This document shows positions 46,136 to 56,813 of a stretch of DNA of 64,000 nucleotides, piece after piece. The DNA comes from Cryobacterium sp. MLB-32 (lineage in GTDB: Bacteria > Actinomycetota > Actinomycetes > Actinomycetales > Microbacteriaceae): NCBI RefSeq assembly GCF_000738085.1, contig NZ_JPRS01000013.1:1-64000 (forward strand), in the 5' to 3' direction. The position numbers and the translations under genes were made by a program. Under the pieces are notes generated by a model. That model saw only the letters and a list, made by a program, of their open reading frames with translations. It was not told the origin of the DNA and made no database searches. How positions within the stretch are numbered: the stretch's first letter is position 1; every line of letters starts with the position of its first letter.

Positions 46136-46141
46136 TAAGAT
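46136..46141 (+). promoter_or_regulatory. -10 box for leaderless HIT gene
   Basis: TAAGAT lies exactly six bases before the ATG at 46148, giving an internal promoter in the rsmE-era run. Confidence 0.5.
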
Positions 46142-46147
46142 AGAGAT

Positions 46148-46525
46148 ATGTCTTCTCAGGGTGCCGAACCGTCCATCTTCAGCCGCATCATCGCCCGCGA
46201 AATACCCGCGACGATCGTGGCCGAGACCGACCGCCTCATCGCCTTCGAGGACATCGCCCCGCAAGCGCCGGTGCACGTCGTCATCACCACGAAAGACCCG
46301 CAGTATCGCAACGTCGTTGAACTGGCGGCCGGTGACCCCGGGCTTCTGGCCGAGCTCGTGCGGGTGGCGCAGACGATTGCGGATGAACGCACGATGGGGC
46401 AATTCCGCTTGGTGTTCAACACGGGGGCTGCCTCCGGGCAGACCGTGTTCCACGTGCATGCGCACGTGCTCGGCGTCGTGACCGTCGCTGATGCTCTCGG
46501 AGAGGGGTCTCTTGGTTCCCTCTGA
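46148..46525 (+). CDS. HIT-family nucleotide-binding protein
   Basis: 125-residue histidine-triad protein of the HinT type. IFSRIIAREIPATIVAETD at the start and the catalytic triad HVHAHVLG at about residues 104-111 are diagnostic. Such proteins hydrolyse adenosine phosphoramidates or dinucleotide substrates; the biological substrate here is unknown. It overlaps phoH downstream. Confidence 0.92.
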   Translation: MSSQGAEPSIFSRIIAREIPATIVAETDRLIAFEDIAPQAPVHVVITTKDPQYRNVVELAAGDPGLLAELVRVAQTIADERTMGQFRLVFNTGAASGQTVFHVHAHVLGVVTVADALGEGSLGSL

Positions 46526-47594
46526 TCCTGGCCAGTCCGAATCCGCGCAGTTGCGCCTGCATGTTGACGGCATCGCCATGGTGCGTCTTCTCGGTCCAGA
46601 GGACCGTTACCTGTCGACGATCGAAAAACAGTATCCGCGGGTGAGCGTGCACGTGCGGAGCAACGAGATTACCCTCGTCGGTCTTCCCGCCGAGATCGAG
46701 GCCGTGCGTCGGTTGATCGAGGAACTCCAATCCATGATCATCGATGGCCAGGACCTGGGCGAGGCGCAGGTGGCGACGTCGGCGCGCATGCTTCGTGCCG
46801 ACAGTTCGACGAGCCCGTCCCAGCTGTTGGGCGCGCCGATCCTGACCGCGCGGGGCAAGAGCATTCGGGCCAAATCCATCGGGCAGAAGCAGTACGTGGA
46901 CGCCATCGACGCCAACACCATCGTCTTCGGGATCGGCCCTGCCGGCACGGGCAAGACCTACCTCGCGATGGCGAAGGCCGTTCGCGCCCTGCAGAACAAA
47001 GAGGTTGAACGCATTATCCTCACCCGTCCCGCCGTGGAGGCCGGGGAACGGCTCGGGTTCCTGCCCGGAACCCTCACGGACAAGATCGACCCCTACCTTC
47101 GCCCCCTGTACGACGCCCTCGGCGAGATGCTCGACCCTGAGCTGATCCCCAAACTTCTTGCGGCCGGCACGATCGAGGTTGCCCCGCTCGCGTACATGCG
47201 TGGTCGCACCCTCAACTCATCGTTCGTTGTGCTGGATGAGGCGCAGAACACCACTCCGGAGCAGATGAAGATGTTCCTGACCCGTCTGGGGTTCGGCTCA
47301 AAGATGGTGGTCACCGGTGACGTCACGCAGATCGACCTGCCGGCAGGCACGAGCGGACTCAAGCTGGTCACTCGGGTGCTCGACACCGTCGATGACATCC
47401 ATTTCTCTTACCTGACCAGCAAAGATGTTGTGCGTCACTCGCTCGTGGGACGCATCGTCGATGCCTACACGGAATATGATGCGCAGCGGCAAGCGCTGCG
47501 CCAGGAAACCGCCGAGGCTCGCGATTTCGCGGCCAGAGGCCCCCAACGCTCGGGCGGTCCGCGGGACCGCCTTCCGAAACGGAGTCACAGTTGA
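46512..47594 (+). CDS. PhoH-like ATPase
   Basis: 360-residue PhoH-family P-loop ATPase/putative RNA helicase. Walker A is GPAGTGKTYL, followed by LTRPAVEAGERLGFLPG and VVLDEAQNTTP (Walker B), with an N-terminal KH-like part at about 15-75. The TTG at 46512 follows a strong GGAGAGGGG site; the ATG at 46491, which overlaps the HIT gene more deeply, is an alternative. In most actinobacteria phoH is followed by ybeY, as here, suggesting a role in rRNA processing or RNA turnover. Confidence 0.92.
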   Translation: MVPSDPGQSESAQLRLHVDGIAMVRLLGPEDRYLSTIEKQYPRVSVHVRSNEITLVGLPAEIEAVRRLIEELQSMIIDGQDLGEAQVATSARMLRADSSTSPSQLLGAPILTARGKSIRAKSIGQKQYVDAIDANTIVFGIGPAGTGKTYLAMAKAVRALQNKEVERIILTRPAVEAGERLGFLPGTLTDKIDPYLRPLYDALGEMLDPELIPKLLAAGTIEVAPLAYMRGRTLNSSFVVLDEAQNTTPEQMKMFLTRLGFGSKMVVTGDVTQIDLPAGTSGLKLVTRVLDTVDDIHFSYLTSKDVVRHSLVGRIVDAYTEYDAQRQALRQETAEARDFAARGPQRSGGPRDRLPKRSHS

Positions 47595-48055
47595 GTATCG
47601 AAATTAATAATGAGTCGACCATCGAGGTCGACGAAGCCGCCATCCAGAGGCTGTCATCCTTCGCGCTCGATACGATGCACGTGCATGCGGATGCTGACCT
47701 CGCCATCGTGCTCGTCGACGAAGGAGCCATGGAGCAGCTTCACGTGCAGTGGATGGACGAACCCGGACCCACCGATGTGCTGAGCTTCCCCATGGACGAA
47801 CTGCGACCCGGAACCGAGGAAGCGGAAACACCGCCGGGGTTGCTCGGCGACATCGTGCTCTGCCCGCAGGTTGCCCAGTCCCAGGCGGAGACGGCCGGCC
47901 ACAGCACGCTCGATGAGCTCTTGCTGCTGACGACACACGGCATCCTGCACCTTCTCGGGTTCGACCACGCCGAGCCAGACGAAGAGAAGGAGATGTTCGG
48001 CATCCAGCGCGACATCCTGCTCGGTTTCACGATGCAGGAACGGCACCGCGGCTGA
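47591..48055 (+). CDS. ybeY: Endoribonuclease YbeY
   Basis: 154-residue zinc-dependent endonuclease of 16S rRNA maturation and ribosome quality control. The metal site HGILHLLGFDH is intact. TTG start overlaps phoH by four bases, with GGAG seven bases before it. Its stop overlaps the next start as TGATG. Confidence 0.95.
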   Translation: MSIEINNESTIEVDEAAIQRLSSFALDTMHVHADADLAIVLVDEGAMEQLHVQWMDEPGPTDVLSFPMDELRPGTEEAETPPGLLGDIVLCPQVAQSQAETAGHSTLDELLLLTTHGILHLLGFDHAEPDEEKEMFGIQRDILLGFTMQERHRG

Positions 48056-49383
48056 TGTTGATCGGTTGGTTCCTGGCGGCGGCGATCTTCCTGATCGCCT
48101 TCGCCGGGTTGATGGCCGCCGTCGACGCGGCGATCACCGTGCAATCCCGCGCGGACATCGCGGGGTTGAGTGAGACTTCGCGCGCCAAAAGATCGCTGCG
48201 GGCCATCGCCGCCGACACGGGTGCGCACCTGAACGCGATCAACTTCATGCGCATCATCGCCGAAACAACGGCGGCGGTGCTCGTGACCCTCGTTTTCGCC
48301 ACCACGATCGACCACCTCTGGCTCGCCCTTCTGCTGTCGGCATTAATCATGACGGCGGTGTCGTTTGTGCTGGTCGGCGCGAGTCCGCGCAGCGTCGGCC
48401 GGGCGCATCCCATCAACCTGCTGCGGTCCAGTGCCCTGCTCGTGCACTTCGTGCGCGTCTTGCTGGGCCCGATCGCGAACGCCCTCGTCGCACTGGGCAA
48501 CCGGGTCACGCCGGGCCGCAGTCGTCTCGCCACGTTCACGTCCGAGGACCAACTGCTGAGCATGGTGGACGAAGCCACCGAACTCGATGTCATCGAAGAG
48601 GCCCACCGGGACCTGATCCACTCGATCTTCGAGTTCAACGAGACGGTGGTGCGCGAGGTGATGATTCCCCGGACGGACATGATCACCATCGAGGCCACCG
48701 CATCCGTCGATGCCGCGATGGGACTGTTCCTGAGCTCCGGTACGTCACGCGTGCCGGTCGTGGATGGCGAGGTCGACGACGTCACGGGCGTGCTGTATCT
48801 GCGCGACGTGGCTCGGTTGATCTATGAGCGGCCGGACAACATGGAAACCCTCACCGTCGCCGAACTGGCCAGGGGAGCCGTCTATGTACCGGAATCGAAG
48901 AAGGCCGACGCGACGCTGCGCCAGATGCAGGCCGAATCCAACCACCTCGCCATGGTGGTGGACGAGTACGGGGGAATCGCCGGACTTGTGACCCTCGAGG
49001 ACCTGATTGAAGAGCTTGTCGGTGATATTTCCGACGAATACGACCGCGAGTCGATTGAGGTCGAAGATCTCGGTGACGGTCACTTTCGTGTCAGTGCACG
49101 CCTGCCGGTCGATGAACTGGGAGAATTGTTTGACCTCGAACTCGACGATGACGATGTCGACTCGGTGGGCGGGCTTTTGGCCAAGGCCCTCGGGCGGCTT
49201 CCGGTTGCCGGATCGGTAGCGGGGGTGAGCGGGCTGATTCTCACCGCGGAACGCACCGAGGGTCGACGCAAGCGCATCAGCACAGTGCTGGTGGAACGAG
49301 ATGAAGCATTGATTGATGCGCAGACGGCATTCCTCGGAGTGTCGGACGATGAAGGAGCAAGTGGCCATGACCAGCACAAGTGA
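48055..49383 (+). CDS. CNNM/CorC-family protein (DUF21 and CBS domains)
   Basis: 442-residue membrane protein. DUF21 transmembrane domain lies at about 1-190, two CBS domains at about 205-330 (VREVMIPRTDMITIEA and AVYVPESKKADATLRQMQ...), and the CorC_HlyC domain at about 345-425 (VSARLPVDELGELF). Such proteins are linked to magnesium/cobalt efflux or homeostasis; the haemolysin name is historical. It follows ybeY and precedes era, a conserved order. Confidence 0.92.
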   Translation: MLIGWFLAAAIFLIAFAGLMAAVDAAITVQSRADIAGLSETSRAKRSLRAIAADTGAHLNAINFMRIIAETTAAVLVTLVFATTIDHLWLALLLSALIMTAVSFVLVGASPRSVGRAHPINLLRSSALLVHFVRVLLGPIANALVALGNRVTPGRSRLATFTSEDQLLSMVDEATELDVIEEAHRDLIHSIFEFNETVVREVMIPRTDMITIEATASVDAAMGLFLSSGTSRVPVVDGEVDDVTGVLYLRDVARLIYERPDNMETLTVAELARGAVYVPESKKADATLRQMQAESNHLAMVVDEYGGIAGLVTLEDLIEELVGDISDEYDRESIEVEDLGDGHFRVSARLPVDELGELFDLELDDDDVDSVGGLLAKALGRLPVAGSVAGVSGLILTAERTEGRRKRISTVLVERDEALIDAQTAFLGVSDDEGASGHDQHK

Positions 49384-50284
49384 TAACCGGGCGGACGCGT
49401 ATCGCGCCGGATTCGTGTCTTTCGTGGGACGACCCAACGTGGGAAAGTCCACACTCACGAACGCCCTTGTCGGGGAAAAGGTCGCCATCACGTCGTCGAA
49501 GCCGCAGACGACACGTCGCGCCATCCGCGGAATCGTGCACCAGAAGAACGGCCAGCTGATCCTGGTGGACACCCCCGGAATCCACAAGCCGCGCACCCTG
49601 CTCGGTGAGCGATTGAACAGTCTCGTGACGGCGACCCTGTCCGGCGTTGACGTGATCGGACTCTGCATCCCGGCCAACGAGCCCATCGGCCCGGGCGACA
49701 AGTTCATCAACGAGCAGTTGGATGCCTTCCCCCGGGCGCGCAAGGTGGCGATCGTGACGAAGATCGATGCATCGTCGAAAACGAATGTCGCCAATCAACT
49801 GCTCGCCGTGTCGCAGCTGCGTGATTGGGAAGCGATTGTTCCGATTTCCTCGACCAGCCGCATCCAGCTGGACACCCTCGCCGTGGAGCTGCTGCGGCTC
49901 CTGCCGACATCCGACGCTCCGCTTTACCCTGCCGACACGGTGACGGACGAAACCCTCGAATCCCGCATCTCCGAGTACATCCGTGAGGCGGCGCTCGAAG
50001 GCGTCACCGACGAACTTCCCCACTCCATTGCCGTGACCATCGACGACATCATTGAGCGTGACGACCAGGAACTGGTCGAGATCTACGCCAACCTGTTCGT
50101 GGAGCGCGACAGCCAGAAGGGCATCATCATCGGCAAGTCGGGCAGCCGGCTCAAAGACGTCGGGATGCGCGCCCGCAAGGAAATCGAGCCGCTCGTGGGC
50201 AAGCGTGTCTTCCTGTCGCTTCGGGTCAAGGTCGCCAAGGAATGGCAGCGTGACCCCAAGCAGCTCGGGCGCCTGGGCTTCTAG
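49367..50284 (+). CDS. era: GTPase Era
   Basis: 305-residue GTPase needed for 16S rRNA maturation and 30S assembly. G1 is GRPNVGKST, followed by DTPGIHKPR (G3), TKID (G4), and the C-terminal KH domain with IIIGKSGSRLKDVG. I start at the ATG at 49367, where AAGGAG lies about nine bases before it; the frame is open back to 49313. It overlaps the previous gene by 17 bases. A 15-base unit is repeated three times around its stop codon. Confidence 0.96.
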   Translation: MTSTSDNRADAYRAGFVSFVGRPNVGKSTLTNALVGEKVAITSSKPQTTRRAIRGIVHQKNGQLILVDTPGIHKPRTLLGERLNSLVTATLSGVDVIGLCIPANEPIGPGDKFINEQLDAFPRARKVAIVTKIDASSKTNVANQLLAVSQLRDWEAIVPISSTSRIQLDTLAVELLRLLPTSDAPLYPADTVTDETLESRISEYIREAALEGVTDELPHSIAVTIDDIIERDDQELVEIYANLFVERDSQKGIIIGKSGSRLKDVGMRARKEIEPLVGKRVFLSLRVKVAKEWQRDPKQLGRLGF

Positions 50285-50313
50285 CGCCTGGGCTTCTAGC
50301 ACCTGGGCTTCCA
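50269..50313 (+). repeat. Three 15-base tandem repeats at the era stop codon
   Basis: Unit GCGCCTGGGCTTCTA is present twice exactly (50269-50283, 50284-50298) and once with two changes (GCACCTGGGCTTCCA, 50299-50313). Each exact copy ends in an in-frame TAG together with the next base. Confidence 0.95.
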
Positions 50314-50407
50314 GACCCCGGCGATGGGGACTACATCGCTCGGAGGATTTCGGGACGTCTGCGGGATGATATTCCCGGAGCGCCTCGGTGGCTCGCGCGC
50401 GGGGCCG

Positions 50408-50413
50408 TACGCT
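50408..50413 (+). promoter_or_regulatory. -10 box for leaderless sensor kinase
   Basis: TACGCT lies exactly six bases before the kinase ATG. Confidence 0.5.
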
Positions 50414-50419
50414 GGAAAG

Positions 50420-51709
50420 ATGACCGACCCCGGAGCATCACCACGTGTACCGCGCAACGGGTGGACCCGTTCGGTTTCCCGTCGAACCCTGATCGTGGAC
50501 GTGTCGATCGCCGGGGTCTTCTTTCTCATTGCCCTGCTGTTCGTCTTCGACGATGTCCCGACCTTCCTGACGCTGGTCGGGTTCACGGCCTCGCTCGCGG
50601 TGCGTCGGCTCTCGCCCGGCCTGGCCCTCTCGATTGCGTGGCTGACCGCCATCGGACAGATGCTGGCCGGCCTCCCTGTTCTTGCCAGTGACATGGTGAT
50701 CCTGGCGGTGCTGTACGCCACCGCGGCGTACTCCCAGGGACGCACGCGTCGTGCGGGCCTGATCTCGGTGGGTGTCGGCTCGCTCGTCGCCGGCGTCTAC
50801 CTTGCCGTCGTCCAACGGGGAGTGGACCAGCTCGGAGCGGCGCTGCAGCAGGGCGACCTGGCCAGCATGGTCTGGTCGACCGTGTTGATGTCCGTGGTCA
50901 GTGTGGCCGTTCTGGGATTGTCCTGGACCCTCGGACTGTTGACGCGCACCCGGACGAGCGCCCGGGAAAGCAGGTTCACCCAGTACCGTGCCGTCGAGGA
51001 GCAGCGCGCGGCGCAGCTCGCGGTGGTCGTCGAACAGGAGCGCAACCGCATCGCCAGGGACATGCATGACGTCGTGGCGCACTCCCTCGCCGTGGTCATC
51101 GCGCAGGCTGACGGTGCCCGCTATGCGCGAGCGCAGAATCCCGACGCGGTCGATGAGGCGCTCACCACAATCTCCTCGACGGCGCGGGAGGCCCTGGGCG
51201 AGGTTCGGATCCTGCTCGCCCGTCAGCGCCAGGACGGTGCCACCGGACCACAGCCCGTGCTCGCCGACCTCGACCGTCTCGTGGAACAGATGCGCAGCAC
51301 GGGTCTCGACATCGACTGGGCCACGATCGGCACGCCCACCGGCCTCGCCTCCGGCGCGCAGTTGGCGGGGTACCGCATCGTGCAGGAAGCGCTGACGAAC
51401 GCCCTCCGTCACGGGGATACCGGCCGCACGGTGGCGTTGCGCCTCGTCTGGACGGCCGACGGGATCACCGTGACGATCGACAACGCACTGCGGATGCCGT
51501 CGGTCGCTGCCGATGGGGAGTCAGGCCCCGGGGGGCGGAAGGCTGGTGAGATCGGCCACGGGCTTCCGGGCATGCGGGAGCGGGCGCTACTGGCCGGGGG
51601 CTCCCTGACGGTCGAATCCAGTGGAGGCCGATTCTCTGTCGCGGCATGGCTCCCGGCCGGCACGCACGCTGGGCCGGAGCTCCCGAGCGACCAGGAAGTG
51701 AACGCATGA
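50420..51709 (+). CDS. Sensor histidine kinase (HisKA_3, LiaS/DesK type)
   Basis: 429-residue NarL-type sensor kinase. Five to six membrane helices occupy about residues 22-175. A dimerisation helix with the phosphorylated H216 in RDMHDVVAHS is followed by the ATPase domain (ALTNALRHG, then GHGLPGMRERA). The short extracellular loops suggest a membrane or partner-protein signal rather than a soluble ligand. It overlaps the response regulator as ATGA and lies with an ABC transporter, an arrangement common for cell-envelope stress or peptide-resistance modules. Confidence 0.92.
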   Translation: MTDPGASPRVPRNGWTRSVSRRTLIVDVSIAGVFFLIALLFVFDDVPTFLTLVGFTASLAVRRLSPGLALSIAWLTAIGQMLAGLPVLASDMVILAVLYATAAYSQGRTRRAGLISVGVGSLVAGVYLAVVQRGVDQLGAALQQGDLASMVWSTVLMSVVSVAVLGLSWTLGLLTRTRTSARESRFTQYRAVEEQRAAQLAVVVEQERNRIARDMHDVVAHSLAVVIAQADGARYARAQNPDAVDEALTTISSTAREALGEVRILLARQRQDGATGPQPVLADLDRLVEQMRSTGLDIDWATIGTPTGLASGAQLAGYRIVQEALTNALRHGDTGRTVALRLVWTADGITVTIDNALRMPSVAADGESGPGGRKAGEIGHGLPGMRERALLAGGSLTVESSGGRFSVAAWLPAGTHAGPELPSDQEVNA

Positions 51710-52416
51710 GCGAGGTACCGGCCGCGGATGCGCCCCGCATCCGTGTCGCCCTCGTCGACGATCAGGCGCTCTTCCGTGCCGGGATCCGGATGCTGGTGTC
51801 CTCGCAACCGGACCTCGAGTTCGTCGGGGAAGCAGGCAGCGGCGCGACCGGCGTGACCATGGCCGCAGCGGTGCACCCCGACGTGATCCTGATGGACATC
51901 CGGATGCCCGTGATGGACGGCATCGACGCCACGGTGGCCATCATCGCCGCCGCGGAGTCCGCCGGAACCAAGCCGCCGCGCATCATCGTCCTGACCACCT
52001 TCGAACTCGACGAGAGCGCCAGCCGGGCCATTCGCAGCGGTGCGAGCGGGTTCCTGCTCAAAGACGCGGACCCGGAGTTTCTGCTGGCAGCGATTCGAAC
52101 CGTCAACGCCGGAAGCGCCGTCATCGCCGCATCCGCGACCCGTGAGCTCTTGGCCCACTTCAGGACCCCGGCGCCCGTTCCTGCCCCGGTGCCGGAACGG
52201 CCACAGGAACCCGAGGCCTTCCGCGCCCTGACCGGGCGGGAACGGGACATCTTCGCCCTGGCCGCCCTGGGCCTGAGCAACGCTGAGATCGCGGCCGGCG
52301 AATTCCTCAGCGAGGCCACCGTCAAGACGCACATCAGCCGCATACTCTCCAAGCTGTCCCTCCGAGACCGGGTGCAGCTCGTGGTGTACGCCTTCCAGCA
52401 CCGCCTCACGGAGTAG
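51706..52416 (+). CDS. LuxR/NarL-family response regulator
   Basis: 236-residue regulator. The receiver domain has phospho-acceptor D64 in VILMDIRMP, with VVL-type TTF and K108 region LLKDA. The C-terminal GerE/LuxR helix-turn-helix reads LTGREREDIF-like LTGRERDIFALAALGLSNAEI then SEATVKTHISRIL. Partner of the preceding kinase. The neighbouring ABC transporter is the likely target. Confidence 0.93.
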   Translation: MSEVPAADAPRIRVALVDDQALFRAGIRMLVSSQPDLEFVGEAGSGATGVTMAAAVHPDVILMDIRMPVMDGIDATVAIIAAAESAGTKPPRIIVLTTFELDESASRAIRSGASGFLLKDADPEFLLAAIRTVNAGSAVIAASATRELLAHFRTPAPVPAPVPERPQEPEAFRALTGRERDIFALAALGLSNAEIAAGEFLSEATVKTHISRILSKLSLRDRVQLVVYAFQHRLTE

Positions 52417-52505
52417 CCGGAAGGATGACCCGGCCCGGGCCGGAGTCATCCCCGCGGTGTGCGGGATGGTCCTCGCGCCGGATGCGGCGGAGGGGGCGTG
52501 GTTCC

Positions 52506-52511
52506 TAGCGT
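52506..52511 (+). promoter_or_regulatory. -10 box for leaderless ABC ATPase
   Basis: TAGCGT lies exactly six bases before the ATG of the ATP-binding subunit, so the transporter has its own promoter next to the two-component genes. Confidence 0.5.
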
Positions 52512-52517
52512 GGAAAC

Positions 52518-53279
52518 ATGGAAATCACAACGACCGAACTCGGCGTCGCCGCCAGAGTCACCAACCTGAGCAAAACATACGGATCGGCCACCACTTCGGT
52601 GAAGGCCCTCGACGACGTGTCCATCGGTATCCGTCGCGGGCAATTCACCGCGATCATGGGGCCAAGCGGCTCGGGCAAGTCCACCCTGATGCACATCATG
52701 GCGGGCCTGGACGAAGCCAGCGCCGGCCGGGCCTGGCTCGGAGACACCGAGATCACCGGCCTGGGTGACGCCGACCTCACGGTGCTGCGGCGGCGGCGGA
52801 TCGGATTCATCTTCCAATCCTTCAACCTGGTCTCCACCCTGGACGTGCGGGGGAACATCCTCCTGCCGTTCGCCCTCGACGGACGCCGGCCGGACTCGGC
52901 CGAGAAGGCCTGGATCGATCAGCTGACCGACTCCCTCGGCCTGGGCGACCGGCTCACGCACCGCCCGCACGAACTCTCCGGCGGACAGCAACAGCGCGTG
53001 GCGATCGCGAGGGCCCTGGCCACCCGGCCCGAGCTGGTGTTCGCCGACGAGCCGACCGGAAACCTCGATTCGCGCGCCGGGCGAGAGGTGCTCACCCTGC
53101 TCAAAGCGGCCAGCACCGGCTACGGCCAGAGCATCGCCATGGTCACCCACGACCCCATTGCGGCCAGTTACGCCGACCGCATCCTCTTCCTCGCCGACGG
53201 CCGAGTGGTCGAAGACCGGGAACGGTCCTCCGCCGAAGAGATCTCCGCCATCATGCTCGGCATGGAGCAGCGCGCATGA
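52518..53279 (+). CDS. MacB/LolD-type ABC transporter ATP-binding protein
   Basis: 253-residue ATPase. Walker [10 protein letters not shown], signature LSGGQQQR, Walker [12 protein letters not shown] and [16 protein letters not shown] put it in the MacB/BceA type that pairs with FtsX-like permeases. Likely exports or dislodges antimicrobial peptides or lipids under control of the upstream two-component system (inference). It overlaps the permease gene by four bases. Confidence 0.92.
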   Translation: MEITTTELGVAARVTNLSKTYGSATTSVKALDDVSIGIRRGQFTAIMGPSGSGKSTLMHIMAGLDEASAGRAWLGDTEITGLGDADLTVLRRRRIGFIFQSFNLVSTLDVRGNILLPFALDGRRPDSAEKAWIDQLTDSLGLGDRLTHRPHELSGGQQQRVAIARALATRPELVFADEPTGNLDSRAGREVLTLLKAASTGYGQSIAMVTHDPIAASYADRILFLADGRVVEDRERSSAEEISAIMLGMEQRA

Positions 53280-54685
53280 GCGGCCCGGAGAGCGCCCGGG
53301 CCAACGGGCACGCCGGTCGGGGAGCGAGCCTGCTCGTGGCGGGGCTCGCATCCGCCTTCGGAGTGGTGCTCCTCGAGGTGACGAGTGTGCTCGCCACGGT
53401 CGTGAGCGGCAGTGACGTGTCCAGCCGCCCCGCCGTTCGCGCCTCCCTGTCGATTGTGGCGTTCCTGTTCATCACCATTGCGGTCTATGTGAGTGCGATC
53501 GTGACCACGAATACGGTGGCGACGGTCATCGCTGGTCGAACCCGCACCATCGCGCTCATGCGCCTGATCGGTTCGAGTGCGGGGGACCAGCGCCGCGCCG
53601 TGGCCCGGGACGGTCTCACGGTCGGTCTCGCCGGTGCGGTCGGAGGTGCCCTGGTCGGGATACTGCTGAGTTTCGCGGCGGTGCGGGTGGCTCTCGCGTC
53701 GGGCCTCATCCCTGATCTCGACTATGGCCTCGTCGAACCTCTGCTCGCGCTTCCCGTCGCGATCGTCGTCTTGTCCACGTGGTGCGCCGCCTGGGTCGGG
53801 TCTCGCCGGGTTCTCACCGTCAGCCCGATGCAGGCCATCGGCGCAGCGCAGGAGCGCTCCCTCGAGGAATCGGCTCGGCGCCCGGTACGCAACGTCGTCG
53901 CGATCGTGCTGATGGTCACGGGCCTCCTGTTCCTCGCCTCAGGAGTCGTCGTCGGACAACAGAACGAATACGGCGTGCTGCTCGGACTGGCGGGCGGGCT
54001 GCTCTCGTTCACCGGGCTGGTGCTGGGATCGCACCTGCTCATGCCGCCCATCCTGAGCCTGGTCGGCCGGTGCCTCGGGGGTGGCGCGCCCGCCCGACTC
54101 GCAGCAGCGAACGCCACGCAGCACCCGGAGCGCAGCTCCCGCACCACCATCGGACTGGTCGTCGGAGTGACGCTGATCACCATGTTCGCCGTCGCGGGAT
54201 CCACCTTCGAAACCATGATGCAGCCGCTGATGGAAGACGCCGCGATGCGTGCGGAGGTCTCCGAAATGGTGTCCACCAGTCTGGCCGTCATCTCCGTGCT
54301 CGTAGGCTTCAGCGCTCTGATCGCGGCGGTCGGCATAGTCAACAATCTGGCCCTCAGCGTTCTGCAGCGATCCCGCGAGATCGGACTGCTCCGGGCGCTC
54401 GGGTTCACCGGGCGGCAGGTGCGCGCCATGATCCTCGCCGAAAGCCTGCAGATGACCGTCGCTGCCGTTTCCCTGGGCCTGGTGCTCGGAGTCGGCTACG
54501 GCTGGGCGGCGGCGCAATCACTCTTCGGGTCACTCTCGAATGCCGGCCTCGTGGCACCGTCGGTTCCGTGGCTGCTCGTTGTTCTGTGCGTGGTCGGCAC
54601 CGCGGTGCTCGCGATCGGCGCCACGATCCTGCCCACGCGTCGGGCGGTATCCATCTCGCCGGTGGCCGCCCTCGCCACCGCGTGA
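53276..54685 (+). CDS. FtsX-like ABC transporter permease
   Basis: 469-residue permease with eight or so hydrophobic segments arranged as two FtsX-domain repeats (about 60-185 and 330-465). ALMRLIGSSAGDQRR and RSREIGLLRALGFTGRQVR are the conserved cytoplasmic loops of the family. It has no large extracellular domain, unlike BceB. It pairs with the ATPase immediately upstream. Confidence 0.88.
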   Translation: MSGPESARANGHAGRGASLLVAGLASAFGVVLLEVTSVLATVVSGSDVSSRPAVRASLSIVAFLFITIAVYVSAIVTTNTVATVIAGRTRTIALMRLIGSSAGDQRRAVARDGLTVGLAGAVGGALVGILLSFAAVRVALASGLIPDLDYGLVEPLLALPVAIVVLSTWCAAWVGSRRVLTVSPMQAIGAAQERSLEESARRPVRNVVAIVLMVTGLLFLASGVVVGQQNEYGVLLGLAGGLLSFTGLVLGSHLLMPPILSLVGRCLGGGAPARLAAANATQHPERSSRTTIGLVVGVTLITMFAVAGSTFETMMQPLMEDAAMRAEVSEMVSTSLAVISVLVGFSALIAAVGIVNNLALSVLQRSREIGLLRALGFTGRQVRAMILAESLQMTVAAVSLGLVLGVGYGWAAAQSLFGSLSNAGLVAPSVPWLLVVLCVVGTAVLAIGATILPTRRAVSISPVAALATA

Positions 54686-54716
54686 GGGGGGTGTGAGGCG
54701 GGTGTGAGGCGTGCAC

Positions 54717-54749
54717 GGAGGCCCTGAGCGCGACGCGCTCGGGGCCTCC
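54717..54749 (+). terminator. Hairpin terminator after the FtsX-type permease
   Basis: GGAGGCCCTGAGCGC pairs with GCGCTCGGGGCCTCC around a three-base loop, with one mismatch. No clear T tract. It isolates the transporter operon from the leuA leader. Confidence 0.65.
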
Positions 54750-54799
54750 GCCGCTCACGGTGGGGACCGTTTCGGGGCCAGCCTCGTGACAAACGGTGC

Positions 54800-54805
54800 T
54801 AGCAT
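54800..54805 (+). promoter_or_regulatory. -10 box for leuA leader
   Basis: TAGCAT lies exactly six bases before the GTG of a Leu-rich leader ORF, so the mRNA would begin at that GTG. Confidence 0.6.
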
Positions 54806-54811
54806 TTGTCT

Positions 54812-54839
54812 GTGTTGTTCGGTCTGCTCCTTCTTAGCT

Positions 54840-54856
<17 letters not shown>
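54812..54856 (+). CDS. Leucine leader peptide of leuA
   Basis: A 14-residue ORF, MLFGLLLLSCRDES, starting with GTG and holding a run of four leucine codons (54824-54835). A terminator hairpin begins five bases after that run, and leuA follows. With few charged tRNA-Leu a ribosome stalled on the run would cover the left arm of the hairpin and let transcription continue. Leaderless, from the -10 box position. Ribosome-mediated leu attenuation is known in actinobacteria; this instance is inferred from the layout. Confidence 0.75.
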
Positions 54857-56688
<1,832 letters not shown>

Positions 56689-56741
56689 GCCCACGCGTCA
56701 TGGAGCATCTGCACCGCTGAACGCTCCGCTCAAAGCACGCA

Positions 56742-56781
56742 GACGTGAGGCTCGTCCCGGAAATGGGACGGGCCTCACGTC
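56742..56781. terminator. Bidirectional terminator after leuA
   Basis: GACGTGAGG...CGTCCC pairs with GGGACG...CCTCACGTC, a near-perfect stem of about 17 bases with a short loop, between convergent leuA and the unknown minus-strand gene. Confidence 0.75.
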
Positions 56782-56813
56782 GTTGTCTGCGGGGTTGCCG
56801 ACGGGCGACCCGG

